From an uncultured Phascolarctobacterium sp. (lineage in GTDB: Bacteria > Bacillota > Negativicutes > Acidaminococcales > Acidaminococcaceae), in NCBI GenBank assembly GCA_947630795.1, contig CANRJC010000006.1, forward strand, positions 1 through 64,000: a stretch of DNA of 64,000 nt. Reading direction: 5' to 3'. Shown here piece by piece: positions 1 to 8,328 of the stretch (positions within the stretch are counted from its first letter, which is position 1; each line of letters opens with the position of its first letter). The position numbers and the translations under genes were made by a program. The notes below the pieces were generated by a model, which had not been told where the DNA came from, searched no databases, and saw only the letters and a list, made by a program, of their open reading frames with translations.

Positions 1-90
1 GGCAGGTCTTCGGGGCGCGAGAGCGTTGCCGGTTTTGTGCCCTTACAGGGTTGAGTCAAACCACCGGCTAAGCCGGTGGTTATGATTTAT
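1..90 (+). mobile_element. Probable right end of an IS200/IS605-family element, with tail of tnpB
   Basis: An 18-codon open frame runs in from the window edge and stops at the TGA at 52-54. It is followed by TTGAGTCAAA and a perfect hairpin (CCACCGGCT/AGCCGGTGG, 61-79). A short reading-frame tail, then a GAGTCAA stretch and a subterminal palindrome, is the layout I associate with the right end of TnpB-encoding IS200/IS605 elements. The rest of the element would lie left of the window. The protein tail is too short to identify by itself, so this rests on the hairpin context. An ordinary terminator hairpin is the alternative. Confidence 0.4.
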
Positions 91-128
91 ACAGAAAAAA
101 GGCCGCCGACAGGCGGCCTTTTTTCTGT
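91..128. terminator. Bidirectional intrinsic terminator downstream of the HIT gene
   Basis: This is a perfect palindrome: ACAGAAAAAAGGCCGCC, a short loop, then GGCGGCCTTTTTTCTGT. The GC stem has a run of six A on one side and six T on the other. It can therefore end transcription of the minus-strand prmA-HIT operon and anything arriving from the left. Confidence 0.85.
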
Positions 129-235
129 ACAAGTTGTTTACCTTATTAGTTTTATCTGTCTGAAGTTTCTCAATCTGCGTTCTACCCAACCAGTTTCGCG
201 CCGCTCTCTTCGCCTTCATATGAAGGACTGCTCCC

Positions 236-574
236 TCAGCAGGGAGGCCAGCCCAACTCTTTGCCGCCGATGAGATGGATGTGGAGATGGGGCACCGTTT
301 GCCCTCCGTCGGCGCCGGTGTTGATCACCAGGCGAAAGCCTTTTTCGGCGACGCCCGTCTCTTTGGCGATGAGCTCCACTTTGCCGAGGATGTGGCTCAA
401 GAGGGGCGCGGGACAGGCAACTATATTTTCCACGTGCTCTTTGGGCAGCAGCAGCACATGAACAGGCGCAGCAGGAGCTACGTCCTTAAAGGCTACCATT
501 TTTTCGTCTTCGTAAACTTTTACAGAGGGTATCTCCCCCTTGATGATCTTGCAAAAGATGCAGTTCTCGGCCAT
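236..574 (-). CDS. HIT family (HINT-like) nucleotide hydrolase
   Basis: This 112-residue protein is a histidine-triad nucleotide-binding hydrolase of the HINT/PKCI branch, which acts on nucleoside phosphoramidates and similar nucleotides in the cytoplasm. The triad is visible as PHLHIHLIGG (His96, 98, 100). The N-terminus carries CIFC (Cys5 and Cys8), the usual HINT zinc-type pair. The ATG at 574 is chosen because AAGGAGG sits just upstream and the family start ENCIFCKI follows; the frame is open further upstream but without a ribosome site. It is the last gene after prmA, rsmE and mtaB, 262 bases beyond mtaB. Its exact substrate is unknown. Confidence 0.93.
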   Translation of the reverse strand: MAENCIFCKIIKGEIPSVKVYEDEKMVAFKDVAPAAPVHVLLLPKEHVENIVACPAPLLSHILGKVELIAKETGVAEKGFRLVINTGADGGQTVPHLHIHLIGGKELGWPPC

Positions 575-836
575 GATCGAGCCTCCTTCGGCTGAATTTT
601 TATGATTATATGATTCTGAACGGGTCCTCTCTTTTCCTTCTTTTTTAGCGAAGATGAAAAGGGAAGCCGAAAAGAAAAAAGAGGATGGGCCTTTGTCCGT
701 CACTCTTTTAAAAAATCATCTTTGCAAAAATCCAAAGAGCGATATTCGTCTTTATCTTTCGCCAAATGATCTTCTTAAAAAATTTCGCAGGCAGCTCATT
801 CGTCTTTCTCTTTTGAAAAAGAGCGCGAGCCGAAGC
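575..836. other. Intergenic region between mtaB and the HIT gene
   Basis: 262 bases, AT-rich and purine-biased, with runs of A and several imperfect AAAAA/TCTTT stretches. It contains a short open frame with no ribosome site. I see no convincing gene. It resembles the other low-complexity spacers in this genome (59.2-59.8 kb, 61.7-61.9 kb). Confidence 0.5.
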
Positions 837-2138
837 TCACTTTATGATCTCTCCCAGCAAAAGCTCTTGGGAAGCGGCAGTGATACGAACTTTGCTCAAT
901 TTATTGGCCAGCTCTCTTCCTCCCTCGGCCTGCACTCTGAAATAACTGCCGCTTAGCCCTTCCATACGGCCCGGCCCCGCCTCTTCTTCCCACAATACCT
1001 CCACGCAACTGCCCACAGCTTTTTCCAAAGCAGTTCGCTGCAATTCTTTGTCGATGAGGCCCAACTTGCGAGCCCGCTCCGCCTTCACCGCCGCCGTGAG
1101 CTGATTTGGCAGAGCTGCAGCCGGTGTGCCTTTTCGCCTTGAATAGGGAAAGATGTGGAGCTTACCGAAGGCGCAGGCCCGGGCAAAGTCGCAACTTTCG
1201 GCAAAATTTTCTTCGGTCTCGCCTGGAAAACCCACGATGATATCGGTGGTGATGTTGATGCCGGGGATGCGGTCGCGTATCTTGGCCAATAAAGCGGCGA
1301 ACTCCTCCCGCCGATAGGGGCGGCCCATGGCTTTGAGCACCGCATCGCTGCCCGCCTGTAAGGGCAGATGCAAATGCCGGCAGAAGCGGCTGTCTTTTTT
1401 CATCAGCTGCAGCAAGTCGTCTTCAACTTCGATAGATTCGAGAGAGCCGAGGCGCAGCCGCACCAAGTTCGGCACAGAAAGAGCCGCGGCCGCCGCTGCG
1501 GCCAAGGTGCTACCGCTTTCTCGACCGTAGGCTCCTAAATGGATGCCGATCAGCACCACTTCTTTAAAGCCCGCAGCCACGAGCCGCTCCACTTCTTCTT
1601 TGATGCCGCTCAAAGGTCTGCTGCGCAGAGGACCTCTGGCGTAAGGGATGAGGCAGTAGGTACAGAATTGATCGCAGCCTTCTTGTATCTTCAAAAAGGC
1701 GCGGGTGTGACGGTCGTCTGCTCCCGCCGCCAATTCGTCAAAAACAGTGGTGCTGTCAAAAGGCCTCACCCCGTCTAATACTGCCTCTTTTTTAGCGGCC
1801 AGCGCTTCTTCCACCAAGGCCACAGCTTTGGCCCGCTCCTGAGTGCCGATGATGACGTCCACTCCCGGCAGGGCCCGCACTTCATCGGGAGCTACCTGCG
1901 GGTAACAGCCGCACACCACGATGAGGGCCGCAGGGGCCTGCCGCACGGCCCTTTGGATGAACTGCCGCGATTTGCGCTGTCCCATATTGGTGACTACACA
2001 GGTATTGATGACATAGACGTCCGCCGGTTGCGCGAAGGGCACGACAAAAAAGCCGGCCCGACGAAAAAGCTCCATGAGACTGGCGGTGTCTGCTTGATTC
2101 ACTTTGCAGCCTAAAGTGGCAAAGGCTATGCTCGGCAT
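837..2138 (-). CDS. mtaB: tRNA t6A37 methylthiotransferase MtaB
   Basis: MtaB is a radical-SAM enzyme that converts t6A to ms2t6A at position 37 of tRNAs reading ANN codons. The 433-residue product has the N-terminal UPF0004 domain with Cys11, Cys47 and Cys78 for the auxiliary 4Fe-4S cluster. The radical-SAM motif CDQFCTYC is at 155-162, and a C-terminal TRAM-like RNA-binding segment ends the protein. Length matches the MtaB/YqeV family. The start at 2138 overlaps the rsmE stop by one base (TGATG), indicating coupled translation; a longer upstream frame is only the shadow of rsmE. prmA-rsmE-mtaB is a common Firmicute order. Confidence 0.95.
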   Translation of the reverse strand: MPSIAFATLGCKVNQADTASLMELFRRAGFFVVPFAQPADVYVINTCVVTNMGQRKSRQFIQRAVRQAPAALIVVCGCYPQVAPDEVRALPGVDVIIGTQERAKAVALVEEALAAKKEAVLDGVRPFDSTTVFDELAAGADDRHTRAFLKIQEGCDQFCTYCLIPYARGPLRSRPLSGIKEEVERLVAAGFKEVVLIGIHLGAYGRESGSTLAAAAAAALSVPNLVRLRLGSLESIEVEDDLLQLMKKDSRFCRHLHLPLQAGSDAVLKAMGRPYRREEFAALLAKIRDRIPGINITTDIIVGFPGETEENFAESCDFARACAFGKLHIFPYSRRKGTPAAALPNQLTAAVKAERARKLGLIDKELQRTALEKAVGSCVEVLWEEEAGPGRMEGLSGSYFRVQAEGGRELANKLSKVRITAASQELLLGEIIK

Positions 2139-2890
2139 CAATATTCCCCCAGTTCGCCGGCGGCGAAAAAAACGGCGGTCAAAGCAGCCAAGGCTGCCGT
2201 CTCTACCCGCAGGATGCGATGGCCCAGGCTCACCGTTTTTACCCCGGCTTTTTCTGCGATCGCAAGCTCTGCGGGGCTGATCCCCCCCTCCGGTCCGATT
2301 ATCAGCAAAACTTTTTGCAATATATTGAGCCTGACTGCTTCTTCTAAGGCGCTTTTTAGGCCCAAATGATCTTCGCATTCATAGCACAATAATTTCAGAG
2401 AACTGTCGTCTTTCGCCAAAAGTTCTTCCAAACTTTTTGGAAGAGCCACTCGGGGCACCCTTTGTCTTTGAGCTTGAGCCGCAGCCGCTTGGGCGATCTT
2501 TTGCCAACGTTTGACTTTTTCCTCGGCTCTTTTTCCTTTTAACTGCACCACAGAGTGCTCCATGGTGAGGGGGACGATGGCCGCCGCTCCCAACTCTACC
2601 GCTTTTTGGATGATGGTCTCCATCTTTTCGCCTTTGGCCAGGCCTTGGGCTAAAGTCACTTCTATCCGCGGTTCCTGCATCTGAGCCAAAATTTCAAGAG
2701 GGCGAAGCTTCACCTCTTCTTTTTCGATAGCTGTGATCTCGGCCAAAGCGGTGATGCCGTCGTCGGTGACCACCTGCACCTTGTCTTTCGGCTGCAGCCG
2801 CAGCACTTTGCTCATGTGCCTGGCGTCCCCGCCTTTGACGGCGAGCAAGGGACCGTATTTTTCTTCGATGAAGAATCTATGATAGGTCAT
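2138..2890 (-). CDS. rsmE: 16S rRNA (uracil-1498-N3)-methyltransferase RsmE
   Basis: RsmE methylates U1498 in helix 44 of 16S rRNA using SAM. The 250-residue protein opens with a PUA-like segment (YHRFFIEEKYG, then HMSKVLRL). It ends with the SPOUT knot signatures LIIGPEGG and LGHRILRVETAALAAL, which form the SAM site. Length is normal. The ATG at 2890 overlaps the prmA stop as ATGA, and the gene in turn overlaps mtaB by one base, so the three form a tightly coupled operon. Confidence 0.95.
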   Translation of the reverse strand: MTYHRFFIEEKYGPLLAVKGGDARHMSKVLRLQPKDKVQVVTDDGITALAEITAIEKEEVKLRPLEILAQMQEPRIEVTLAQGLAKGEKMETIIQKAVELGAAAIVPLTMEHSVVQLKGKRAEEKVKRWQKIAQAAAAQAQRQRVPRVALPKSLEELLAKDDSSLKLLCYECEDHLGLKSALEEAVRLNILQKVLLIIGPEGGISPAELAIAEKAGVKTVSLGHRILRVETAALAALTAVFFAAGELGEY

Positions 2891-3831
2891 GCTCTCCTCG
2901 CCAGCGCCAGCGCCAGCCAACCCCCTTCTTCTCTCACTTCGCGGCAAACGAGGCCCGCTTCTTCGGCAGCCTTCATCACTTCTTCTTTTTGTTCGATGAT
3001 GATGCCGCTGGCCAAAAAGAGACCGCCCTCGGCCAGATGAGCCGGCACCTCCGGCAGCAAACGAATGATGATGGGCGCCAAAATATTGGCGATGATCAAG
3101 TCGGCTCGGCCTTCGATGCCCTTAAAAAGATCGCCTGCTTGCACGCAGATCGTTTTTTCCAAATCGTTTTCCGCAACATTTTCTTTGGCTACCCGCACTG
3201 CCACGGGATCGATGTCCACCGCCAAGACCTCTTTGGCCCCGCAAAGAGCCGCCGTCAAAGAGAGGATGCCGCTGCCGGTGCCCAGGTCTAACACCTTGGT
3301 TCCCTCTTTTTCGGTCAAAAATTCTTCGATGAGCTCCATGCAGAGCTTGGTGGTGTGGTGGCTGCCGGTGCCGAAGGCCAGGCCGGGGTCGATGGTGAGC
3401 ACTTTTTCTTGAGGCAGCGGCCTGTATTCTTCCCAGCTGGGGCGGATCACCAAATTTTTTCCGATCTTGGTGACGTGAAAATATTTCTTCCAACATTCAG
3501 CCCAGTCTTCGTCGTGCACCCTGCGGCAAAAAAGTTCGGGCGCAGAAAAAGACGGTCCCATCCTCGCGGTCAAAGTCGCGAGAGCTGCTCTTATGTGCTC
3601 TGCCTTGAGCCCTTCCGTGCCGTCTGCGGGATAATAGGCCTTGATGCTCACCGTCCCCAATTCTTTTTGCACGGGGATGTCGCACAGCTCCCAAGTTCCC
3701 CGAGCCCGCAGCGTTTCGATGAGCCGAGGGTCCTCGATGACCACCCCTTGGCAACCTTCTTCCGTCAAAATTTCCGCTATCGCTTCCTGAACGGCCTCCG
3801 GGGCCCGCACTTCCGCTTCCAACCAATCCAT
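2887..3831 (-). CDS. prmA: Ribosomal protein L11 methyltransferase PrmA
   Basis: PrmA trimethylates ribosomal protein L11. The 314-residue protein has an N-terminal substrate-recognition domain and a class I SAM-methyltransferase domain. The latter shows DPGLAFGTGSHHTT at 148-161, LDLGTGSG at 181-188 and a NILAP motif near 247. The start at 3831 has AAGGAG eight bases upstream and gives the expected MDWLE-type beginning. It is first in the operon prmA-rsmE-mtaB-HIT and is preceded by a consensus-like promoter. In many Firmicutes it follows dnaJ; here the neighbour is the divergent ilvA. Confidence 0.96.
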   Translation of the reverse strand: MDWLEAEVRAPEAVQEAIAEILTEEGCQGVVIEDPRLIETLRARGTWELCDIPVQKELGTVSIKAYYPADGTEGLKAEHIRAALATLTARMGPSFSAPELFCRRVHDEDWAECWKKYFHVTKIGKNLVIRPSWEEYRPLPQEKVLTIDPGLAFGTGSHHTTKLCMELIEEFLTEKEGTKVLDLGTGSGILSLTAALCGAKEVLAVDIDPVAVRVAKENVAENDLEKTICVQAGDLFKGIEGRADLIIANILAPIIIRLLPEVPAHLAEGGLFLASGIIIEQKEEVMKAAEEAGLVCREVREEGGWLALALARRA

Positions 3832-3858
3832 ATTGAAATTCTCCTTTTCGATAAATCT

Positions 3859-3887
3859 ATTATAGCCAAAAGCTCCTCGAGGCGCAA
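3859..3887 (-). promoter_or_regulatory. Predicted sigma-A promoter of the prmA operon
   Basis: Read on the minus strand there is TTGCGC, a 17-base spacer, then TATAAT, about 30 bases ahead of the prmA start. Hexamers and spacing fit the housekeeping consensus. Confidence 0.7.
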
Positions 3888-4035
3888 GTTGAGAGCAGGA
3901 CGCTTCTTCTTTTTGGGGCCTTTCTCTTTTTCGGACATTCAAAAAGTTTTTACGCTCATGCCGAATGATCTTCAGCAAAACTTTACGGCGCTCCCGCTTT
4001 TGCTCTTTGCTCTTTTCACGCTCCCCTTTTTTTCC

Positions 4036-4064
4036 TTGACCTCCTCATTTATCTCTTATATAAT
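4036..4064 (+). promoter_or_regulatory. Predicted sigma-A promoter of ilvA
   Basis: TTGACC at 4036-4041, 17 bases, TATAAT at 4059-4064. Transcription would start near 4071, leaving a leader of about 45 bases before ilvA. No attenuator or T-box is visible in that short leader. Confidence 0.8.
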
Positions 4065-4116
4065 TTTTTTAGACGAAGGCGGCAGCGGCCGCCCAAGAGA
4101 AAGGCAGGTAGGCGCC

Positions 4117-5322
4117 ATGCTTACGTTAGATAAGATCTATCATTCTTCCTATGTGCTGAAAAACGTGGCCCGCAAAACGGACCTTATCGCCGCCCCCAAT
4201 CTTTCCGGCGACAGCCGACTTTATTTGAAAACGGAAAATTTGCAAGTGAGCGGCAGTTTCAAACTGCGGGGCGCTTATTATAAGATCAGTCAATTGCCTG
4301 CCCCGGCCAAAGCCAAAGGGGTAGTGGCCGGCAGCGCCGGCAATCATGCGCAGGCCGTAGCCTACAGCGCCGCCAAATTAGGTTTGAAGTGCGTCATCTG
4401 TCTGCCCGACACCACCAACTTGGCCAAGGTCGAAAATGTAAAAGCTCTGGGAGCCGAGGTGCTGCTGGTGCCCGGCAGCGTGGCCGATGCGGAGACCAAG
4501 GCCGCCAGTCTCGCCTTAGAGAAAGGGCTGGCCCTCATCCCCGCCTGCGACGATGAGGCCATCATCGCCGGTCACGGAGCTTTGGGCTTGGAAATTTTGG
4601 AACAGTTGCCCTCCGTAGAGGCCGTGGTGCTGCCCGTGGGCGGCGGCGGTCTGGCTGCGGCCTTGGGCTTCACCATGAAGAGCCTGCGGCCCGAGCTGAA
4701 AGTTTACGGCGTGCAGGCCGCCGGGGCCGATGCCATGGCCCGCTCTTTCAAAGCAAAAAAATATTTGACTTCTGCCAAAGTGGACACCTTCGCCGACGCC
4801 ATCGCCTGCCCTGCCGCTGGCAAACTGCCTTTCGAACTGATACAAAAATATGTGGACGACATCGTCACCGTCAGTGAAGACGAGATCGCCACCGCCATTT
4901 TGGCCCTCATCGAAAAACAAAAACTCATCGCCGAAGGAGCCGGGGCCGCACCGGTGGCCGCCGCCCTTTTCGGCAAACTGCCTTTGGCCGGCAAGAAGAC
5001 CGTCTGCCTCATCTCCGGCGGCAACATCGAAGTGGACATCCTTTCCCGGGTCATCACCCGCGGGCAGGTGACCAGCGGCCGCAGGACTAATTTGATGATC
5101 GCTCTGGAAGACAAGCCCGGCCAGCTCACCCGGGTCAGCGAGATCGTCAGTCAGTGCGGGGCCAATGTCATCAGCGTTTACCACGACCGCGGCGATGTGA
5201 ACATGGCCATCACCAGCTGCTTCCTGAAACTGGGCCTGGAGACCAGAAACGAGGCCCAGATCAAAGAGATAAGAGCCAAGCTGCTGGAAGAAGGCTTCCA
5301 ACTGGTCAGCGAAAGAGCTTAA
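4117..5322 (+). CDS. ilvA: Threonine ammonia-lyase (serine/threonine dehydratase with ACT domain)
   Basis: This PLP enzyme deaminates threonine to 2-oxobutanoate, entering isoleucine synthesis or threonine catabolism. The 401-residue product carries the PLP lysine in SGSFKLRGAYYK (Lys49), the phosphate-binding GGGGL at 175-179, and a single C-terminal ACT regulatory domain from about 325. That is the layout of the short ilvA/tdcB-type Firmicute enzymes rather than the two-ACT E. coli IlvA. The start has a modest AAGGCAGG ribosome site; the open frame upstream is antisense to prmA. It stands alone on the plus strand with its own promoter and terminator. Confidence 0.93.
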   Translation: MLTLDKIYHSSYVLKNVARKTDLIAAPNLSGDSRLYLKTENLQVSGSFKLRGAYYKISQLPAPAKAKGVVAGSAGNHAQAVAYSAAKLGLKCVICLPDTTNLAKVENVKALGAEVLLVPGSVADAETKAASLALEKGLALIPACDDEAIIAGHGALGLEILEQLPSVEAVVLPVGGGGLAAALGFTMKSLRPELKVYGVQAAGADAMARSFKAKKYLTSAKVDTFADAIACPAAGKLPFELIQKYVDDIVTVSEDEIATAILALIEKQKLIAEGAGAAPVAAALFGKLPLAGKKTVCLISGGNIEVDILSRVITRGQVTSGRRTNLMIALEDKPGQLTRVSEIVSQCGANVISVYHDRGDVNMAITSCFLKLGLETRNEAQIKEIRAKLLEEGFQLVSERA

Positions 5323-5360
5323 GGCGAGTCCTTGCGCAAAAGTTATTCTTAAAATTTTTA

Positions 5361-5408
5361 TCCGCCGCTCTCTCTTCAAGATTGAGAAGCGGCGGACATT
5401 TATTTTAT
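5361..5408 (+). terminator. Intrinsic terminator of ilvA (copy 1 of a repeated hairpin)
   Basis: TCCGCCGCT and AGCGGCGGA form a nine-bp stem around an 18-base loop, followed by a T-rich tract. A closely related hairpin recurs at 5605-5648. Confidence 0.8.
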
Positions 5409-5490
5409 TGCCCTTCTTTTTTATTTTTGCTTTCAGAGCAGAGATTGGCGATGAGCTCAGTCCCTCTTTTTTCGGCGGCGAGCACTTTTC

Positions 5491-5519
5491 TTGGCTTCGC
5501 CGTCCCTTCGGCCTATAAT
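5491..5519 (+). promoter_or_regulatory. Orphan sigma-A promoter for a candidate small RNA
   Basis: TTGGCT at 5491-5496, a 17-base spacer, and a perfect TATAAT at 5514-5519. No coding gene follows before the terminator at 5605. Confidence 0.6.
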
Positions 5520-5525
5520 TATTAC

Positions 5526-5650
5526 GAGAAGTGGTGGCGATACACCTAATTCGGAAATAGAACTGCGTAGACAACTAATACCCGCTCGGCTCACAAAAAT
5601 TTTATCCGCCGCTCTCGCTCTAAGCGTGAGAAACGGCGGATATTTTTTAG
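5526..5650 (+). ncRNA. Candidate small RNA of about 120 nt
   Basis: Transcription from the promoter at 5491-5519 would begin near 5526 and end at the strong hairpin plus T-tract at 5605-5648. The span has no ribosome site and no ORF of useful length. The first 40 bases (GTGGTGGCGATACACC and beyond) faintly recall the 5' half of 5S rRNA, but about ten bases expected between the two blocks are absent and the rest does not fit, so a functional 5S gene is ruled out. A trans-acting sRNA, a decayed 5S fragment and a chance promoter are all possible. Confidence 0.4.
5605..5648. terminator. Intrinsic terminator (copy 2), serving trpA and the candidate sRNA
   Basis: TCCGCC(GCTCTCGCTCTAAGCGTGAGAAA)CGGCGGA hairpin with a T-run on the plus side and AT-rich sequence on the minus side. 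It shares both outer stem arms and flanking bases with the ilvA terminator 240 bases away. Confidence 0.75.
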
Positions 5651-5681
5651 TTTGGAGTTTTTAATACTCCACACTCCTAAC

Positions 5682-6467
5682 TCATTTTGCTGCTTCTTTT
5701 ACTGCGTCCGCCATTTCTTTCACGTAATCGTAAACATAGCGGGGCGAGTCTTCACCGTGAGCCTCTACTATCTTCACGATGGCGCTGCCCACGATGGCCC
5801 CGTCGCTGACGGCCGCCATCTTTTTGGCCTGCTCGGGAGTGGAGATGCCGAAGCCTACGGCGCAGGGCACCTTGGCGGTCTTGCGCACTTCCTTCACGAT
5901 GGCTTCCATATCGGTGGTGATGTTCTCTCTCACGCCGGTGACGCCCAAAGAACTTACCAAATAAACGTAACCTTCGGCAACGGCGGAGATCTTTTGGATC
6001 CTGTCTCGAGAAGTGGGGGCCACCAGCGGCACCACGGCCACGTGATGAGGCCGGCTGTAAGGCAGCATCTCTTCTCTTTCTTCATAAGGGATGTCGGGGA
6101 TGATGACACCGTCTACGCCGGTCTCTTCGCATTTGGCGAAGAAACGATCGGCCCCGTAAGTGTAGATGGGATTGGCGTAAGTGAGGAAGACCAGAGGCAC
6201 CTGAGTCTCCTTGCGCAGTTCGGCCACCAAGTCGAAGATCTTATCGGTGGTGGTGCCTGCCGCCAAAGCCCGAGTGTCTGCCCGCTGCACCACGATGCCC
6301 TCGGCCACCGGGTCGGAGAAGGGAATGCCCAGCTCCACTATGCCGCAGCCTGCTTTTTCCATAGTCAGCACCAGTTCTTTCGTCACCGCAAGCGAGGGAT
6401 CGCCGGCGGTGATAAAGCCGATGAACACTTTCTTTTGTTTGGCGAAAGCTGCTTCTATCCTATTCAT
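5682..6467 (-). CDS. trpA: Tryptophan synthase alpha chain
   Basis: TrpA cleaves indole-3-glycerol phosphate to indole and glyceraldehyde 3-phosphate in the alpha2beta2 complex with TrpB. The 261-residue TIM barrel shows the signature [13 protein letters not shown], containing the catalytic Glu45 (Glu49 in Salmonella) and Asp52 (Asp60). Length is normal. Its start overlaps the trpB 3' end by eight bases, which favours coupled, stoichiometric synthesis. It is the last gene of the operon and runs into the hairpin at 5605-5648. Confidence 0.97.
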   Translation of the reverse strand: MNRIEAAFAKQKKVFIGFITAGDPSLAVTKELVLTMEKAGCGIVELGIPFSDPVAEGIVVQRADTRALAAGTTTDKIFDLVAELRKETQVPLVFLTYANPIYTYGADRFFAKCEETGVDGVIIPDIPYEEREEMLPYSRPHHVAVVPLVAPTSRDRIQKISAVAEGYVYLVSSLGVTGVRENITTDMEAIVKEVRKTAKVPCAVGFGISTPEQAKKMAAVSDGAIVGSAIVKIVEAHGEDSPRYVYDYVKEMADAVKEAAK

Positions 6468-7644
6468 GTAAGTCCACCCCCATATAGCGGGCGATCGCCG
6501 CCACGTCTTTGTCTCCCCGTCCCGAAAGATTGATGACCATGATCTTGTCTTTGGGCAAAGTGGGCGCCAGCTTCATGGCGTGAGCCACGGCGTGAGCGCT
6601 CTCCACCGCCGGGATGATGCCTTCTGTCTTCGACAAATAATTGAAAGCTTCCACTGCCTCCGCATCGGTGGCCGGCACATATTGTACCCGGCCGATGTCG
6701 TGAAGATAAGCGTGCTCCGGCCCTATGCCCGGGTAATCCAAGCCGGCGGAGATAGAATAGACCGGGGCTATCTGGCCGTATTCATCTTGTAAGAAGTAGG
6801 ACTTCATGCCGTGGAAGATGCCCAAGCTGCCGTTGCTGATGGTGGCCGCATTCTTGGGATCGTCGACGCCGAGGCCCGCAGCCTCTACGCCGATGAGCTT
6901 CACTTCAGGCTCTTTGATGAAATCGTAGAAGGCGCCGATGGCGTTGGAGCCTCCGCCTACGCAGGCCAGCACATAATCGGGCAGGCGCCCTTCTTTTTCT
7001 TGCAATTGAGCGCGTATCTCTTCGCCGATGATCTTTTGAAAATCTCTCACCATGGCCGGATAGGGATGAGGCCCCATGCAAGAGCCCAGCACATAGAAGG
7101 TGTCCTCGCAACGGGCGGTCCACACTCTCAAAGCTTCGTTCACCGCATCCTTCAAAGTGCCGGTGCCCGATTCCACAGGCACCACCGTTGCTCCCAAAAG
7201 CTGCATGCGAAAGACGTTCAATTTCTGCCGCTCGCAGTCTTCGCTGCCCATATAGACCACGCACTCCATGTTCATCAAAGCGGCGCCGGTGGCGGTGGCC
7301 ACACCGTGCTGACCTGCTCCCGTTTCGGCGATGACCCTTTTTTTGCCCATTTTTTTGGCCAACAGGATCTGCCCCAGCACATTGTTGATCTTATGAGCAC
7401 CGGTGTGGTTCAGGTCTTCTCTCTTCAAATAGATCTTGCAGCCGCCCAAGTCTTCGGTCATCTTCTTGGCGTAATATAGAAGAGAAGGACGGTTGGCATA
7501 CTCCCGATAGAGGCGGTGCAGTTCCGCCAAAAAGTCCGGGTCGTTGCGGTAGTGCTCGTAAGCTTCTTCCAGCTCCAGCACCGCATTCATCAAAGTTTCC
7601 GGTAAATATTGGCCTCCGTGGATGCCATATCTGCCCTTAGTCAT
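6460..7644 (-). CDS. trpB: Tryptophan synthase beta chain
   Basis: TrpB condenses indole with serine to make tryptophan, using PLP. The 394-residue protein has the lysine-bearing motif [15 protein letters not shown] (Lys85 forms the Schiff base), the phosphate loop GGGSNAIG and the C-terminal LSGRGDKD. It starts [15 protein letters not shown], as expected for TrpB1, the alpha-associating form. It overlaps trpA and follows trpF by 57 bases. Confidence 0.98.
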   Translation of the reverse strand: MTKGRYGIHGGQYLPETLMNAVLELEEAYEHYRNDPDFLAELHRLYREYANRPSLLYYAKKMTEDLGGCKIYLKREDLNHTGAHKINNVLGQILLAKKMGKKRVIAETGAGQHGVATATGAALMNMECVVYMGSEDCERQKLNVFRMQLLGATVVPVESGTGTLKDAVNEALRVWTARCEDTFYVLGSCMGPHPYPAMVRDFQKIIGEEIRAQLQEKEGRLPDYVLACVGGGSNAIGAFYDFIKEPEVKLIGVEAAGLGVDDPKNAATISNGSLGIFHGMKSYFLQDEYGQIAPVYSISAGLDYPGIGPEHAYLHDIGRVQYVPATDAEAVEAFNYLSKTEGIIPAVESAHAVAHAMKLAPTLPKDKIMVINLSGRGDKDVAAIARYMGVDLHE

Positions 7645-7701
7645 GTTTTATCGAACTCCTTATCCTTGCTGTTATGAAAAAACTTTTACGATCTCGGCCG
7701 T

Positions 7702-8328
7702 CTATTTTACGGAACGCACCGCCCGACAAAAGGCCAGCACTTTTTCTCTGTCCTTGGCCCCGTTCGTCTCCACTCCCCCGGCCACGTCCAAAGCGTAGGC
7801 CCCACCGTCTGCGGCGATGGCTGCAGCATTTTCGGCGGTCAGGCCGCCGGCGATGAAATAAGGCTTGGGGATATGAGCTTTTTGCAAAAGGCTCAGGTCG
7901 AAGCGGCGGCCGCTGCCTCCGTAGCCCGGTGTGTAAGTGTCGAAGAGGTAAAGATCGCAGGGGTAGGCGGCTATATTTTCAAGGCTGCTCTCGTCTTTCA
8001 CTGCCACCGCTCTCACGATGGGCACCGTCACTTTTTTGCGAAGAGCAAGAGCAAAAGCTTCGTCCTCGTCGCCGTGCAGTTGCACCTGTCTTATCGTCCC
8101 TTTTTGCACTAAGTCGACGATCAGTTCAAGGGGGTCATTGACGAAAACCCCCACCGGTATGATGCGAGGGTCCAAAAGTTTCGACAACTCTGCCGCTTCT
8201 TGGGGACTCACATAGCGTTTGCTTTTTTCGTAGAAGATGAAGCCGCCGTAATCCGGCAGAGCCTCGTTGACGCAAGCGATGTCTTCTTTGCTTTTTAAAC
8301 CGCAGATCTTTACTTTTACTTTGCTCAT
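7702..8328 (-). CDS. trpF: Phosphoribosylanthranilate isomerase
   Basis: TrpF performs the Amadori rearrangement of phosphoribosylanthranilate. The 208-residue TIM barrel shows VKICGLKSKED (catalytic Cys in KICG), VQLHGDE, DTYTPGYGGSG and YFIAGGLTAEN with the phosphate-binding GG. It is a stand-alone gene, not fused to trpC. Its start overlaps the trpC stop as ATGA. Confidence 0.96.
   Translation of the reverse strand: MSKVKVKICGLKSKEDIACVNEALPDYGGFIFYEKSKRYVSPQEAAELSKLLDPRIIPVGVFVNDPLELIVDLVQKGTIRQVQLHGDEDEAFALALRKKVTVPIVRAVAVKDESSLENIAAYPCDLYLFDTYTPGYGGSGRRFDLSLLQKAHIPKPYFIAGGLTAENAAAIAADGGAYALDVAGGVETNGAKDREKVLAFCRAVRSVK

Larger units (their letters stand above)
5323..5681. other. Intergenic region ilvA-trpA with duplicated hairpins and an orphan promoter
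   Basis: No protein gene is evident in these 359 bases. The region holds two related terminator hairpins (5361-5408 and 5605-5648) and, between them, a promoter with a downstream stretch that looks like a small RNA gene. trpA ends at 5682 on the other strand, and hairpin copy 2 can also serve as its terminator. Confidence 0.6.

Noticed and set aside
76-273. Small plus-strand frame across the HIT terminator
   Set aside because: It begins inside the IS-end/terminator hairpins and overlaps the HIT 3' end; no ribosome site.
2139-2378. Longer N-terminus for MtaB (513 residues)
   Set aside because: The extra 80 residues are an out-of-frame shadow of rsmE; the family start MPSIAFATLGCKVNQ begins at 2138.
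5526-5604. Functional 5S rRNA gene
   Set aside because: Only short 5'-half resemblance; helix I and the 3' half are missing and no rRNA operon adjoins.
5652-6533. Plus-strand open frame of 293 codons opposite trpA
   Set aside because: Fully antisense to trpA and the trpB end; no ribosome site or family motif.
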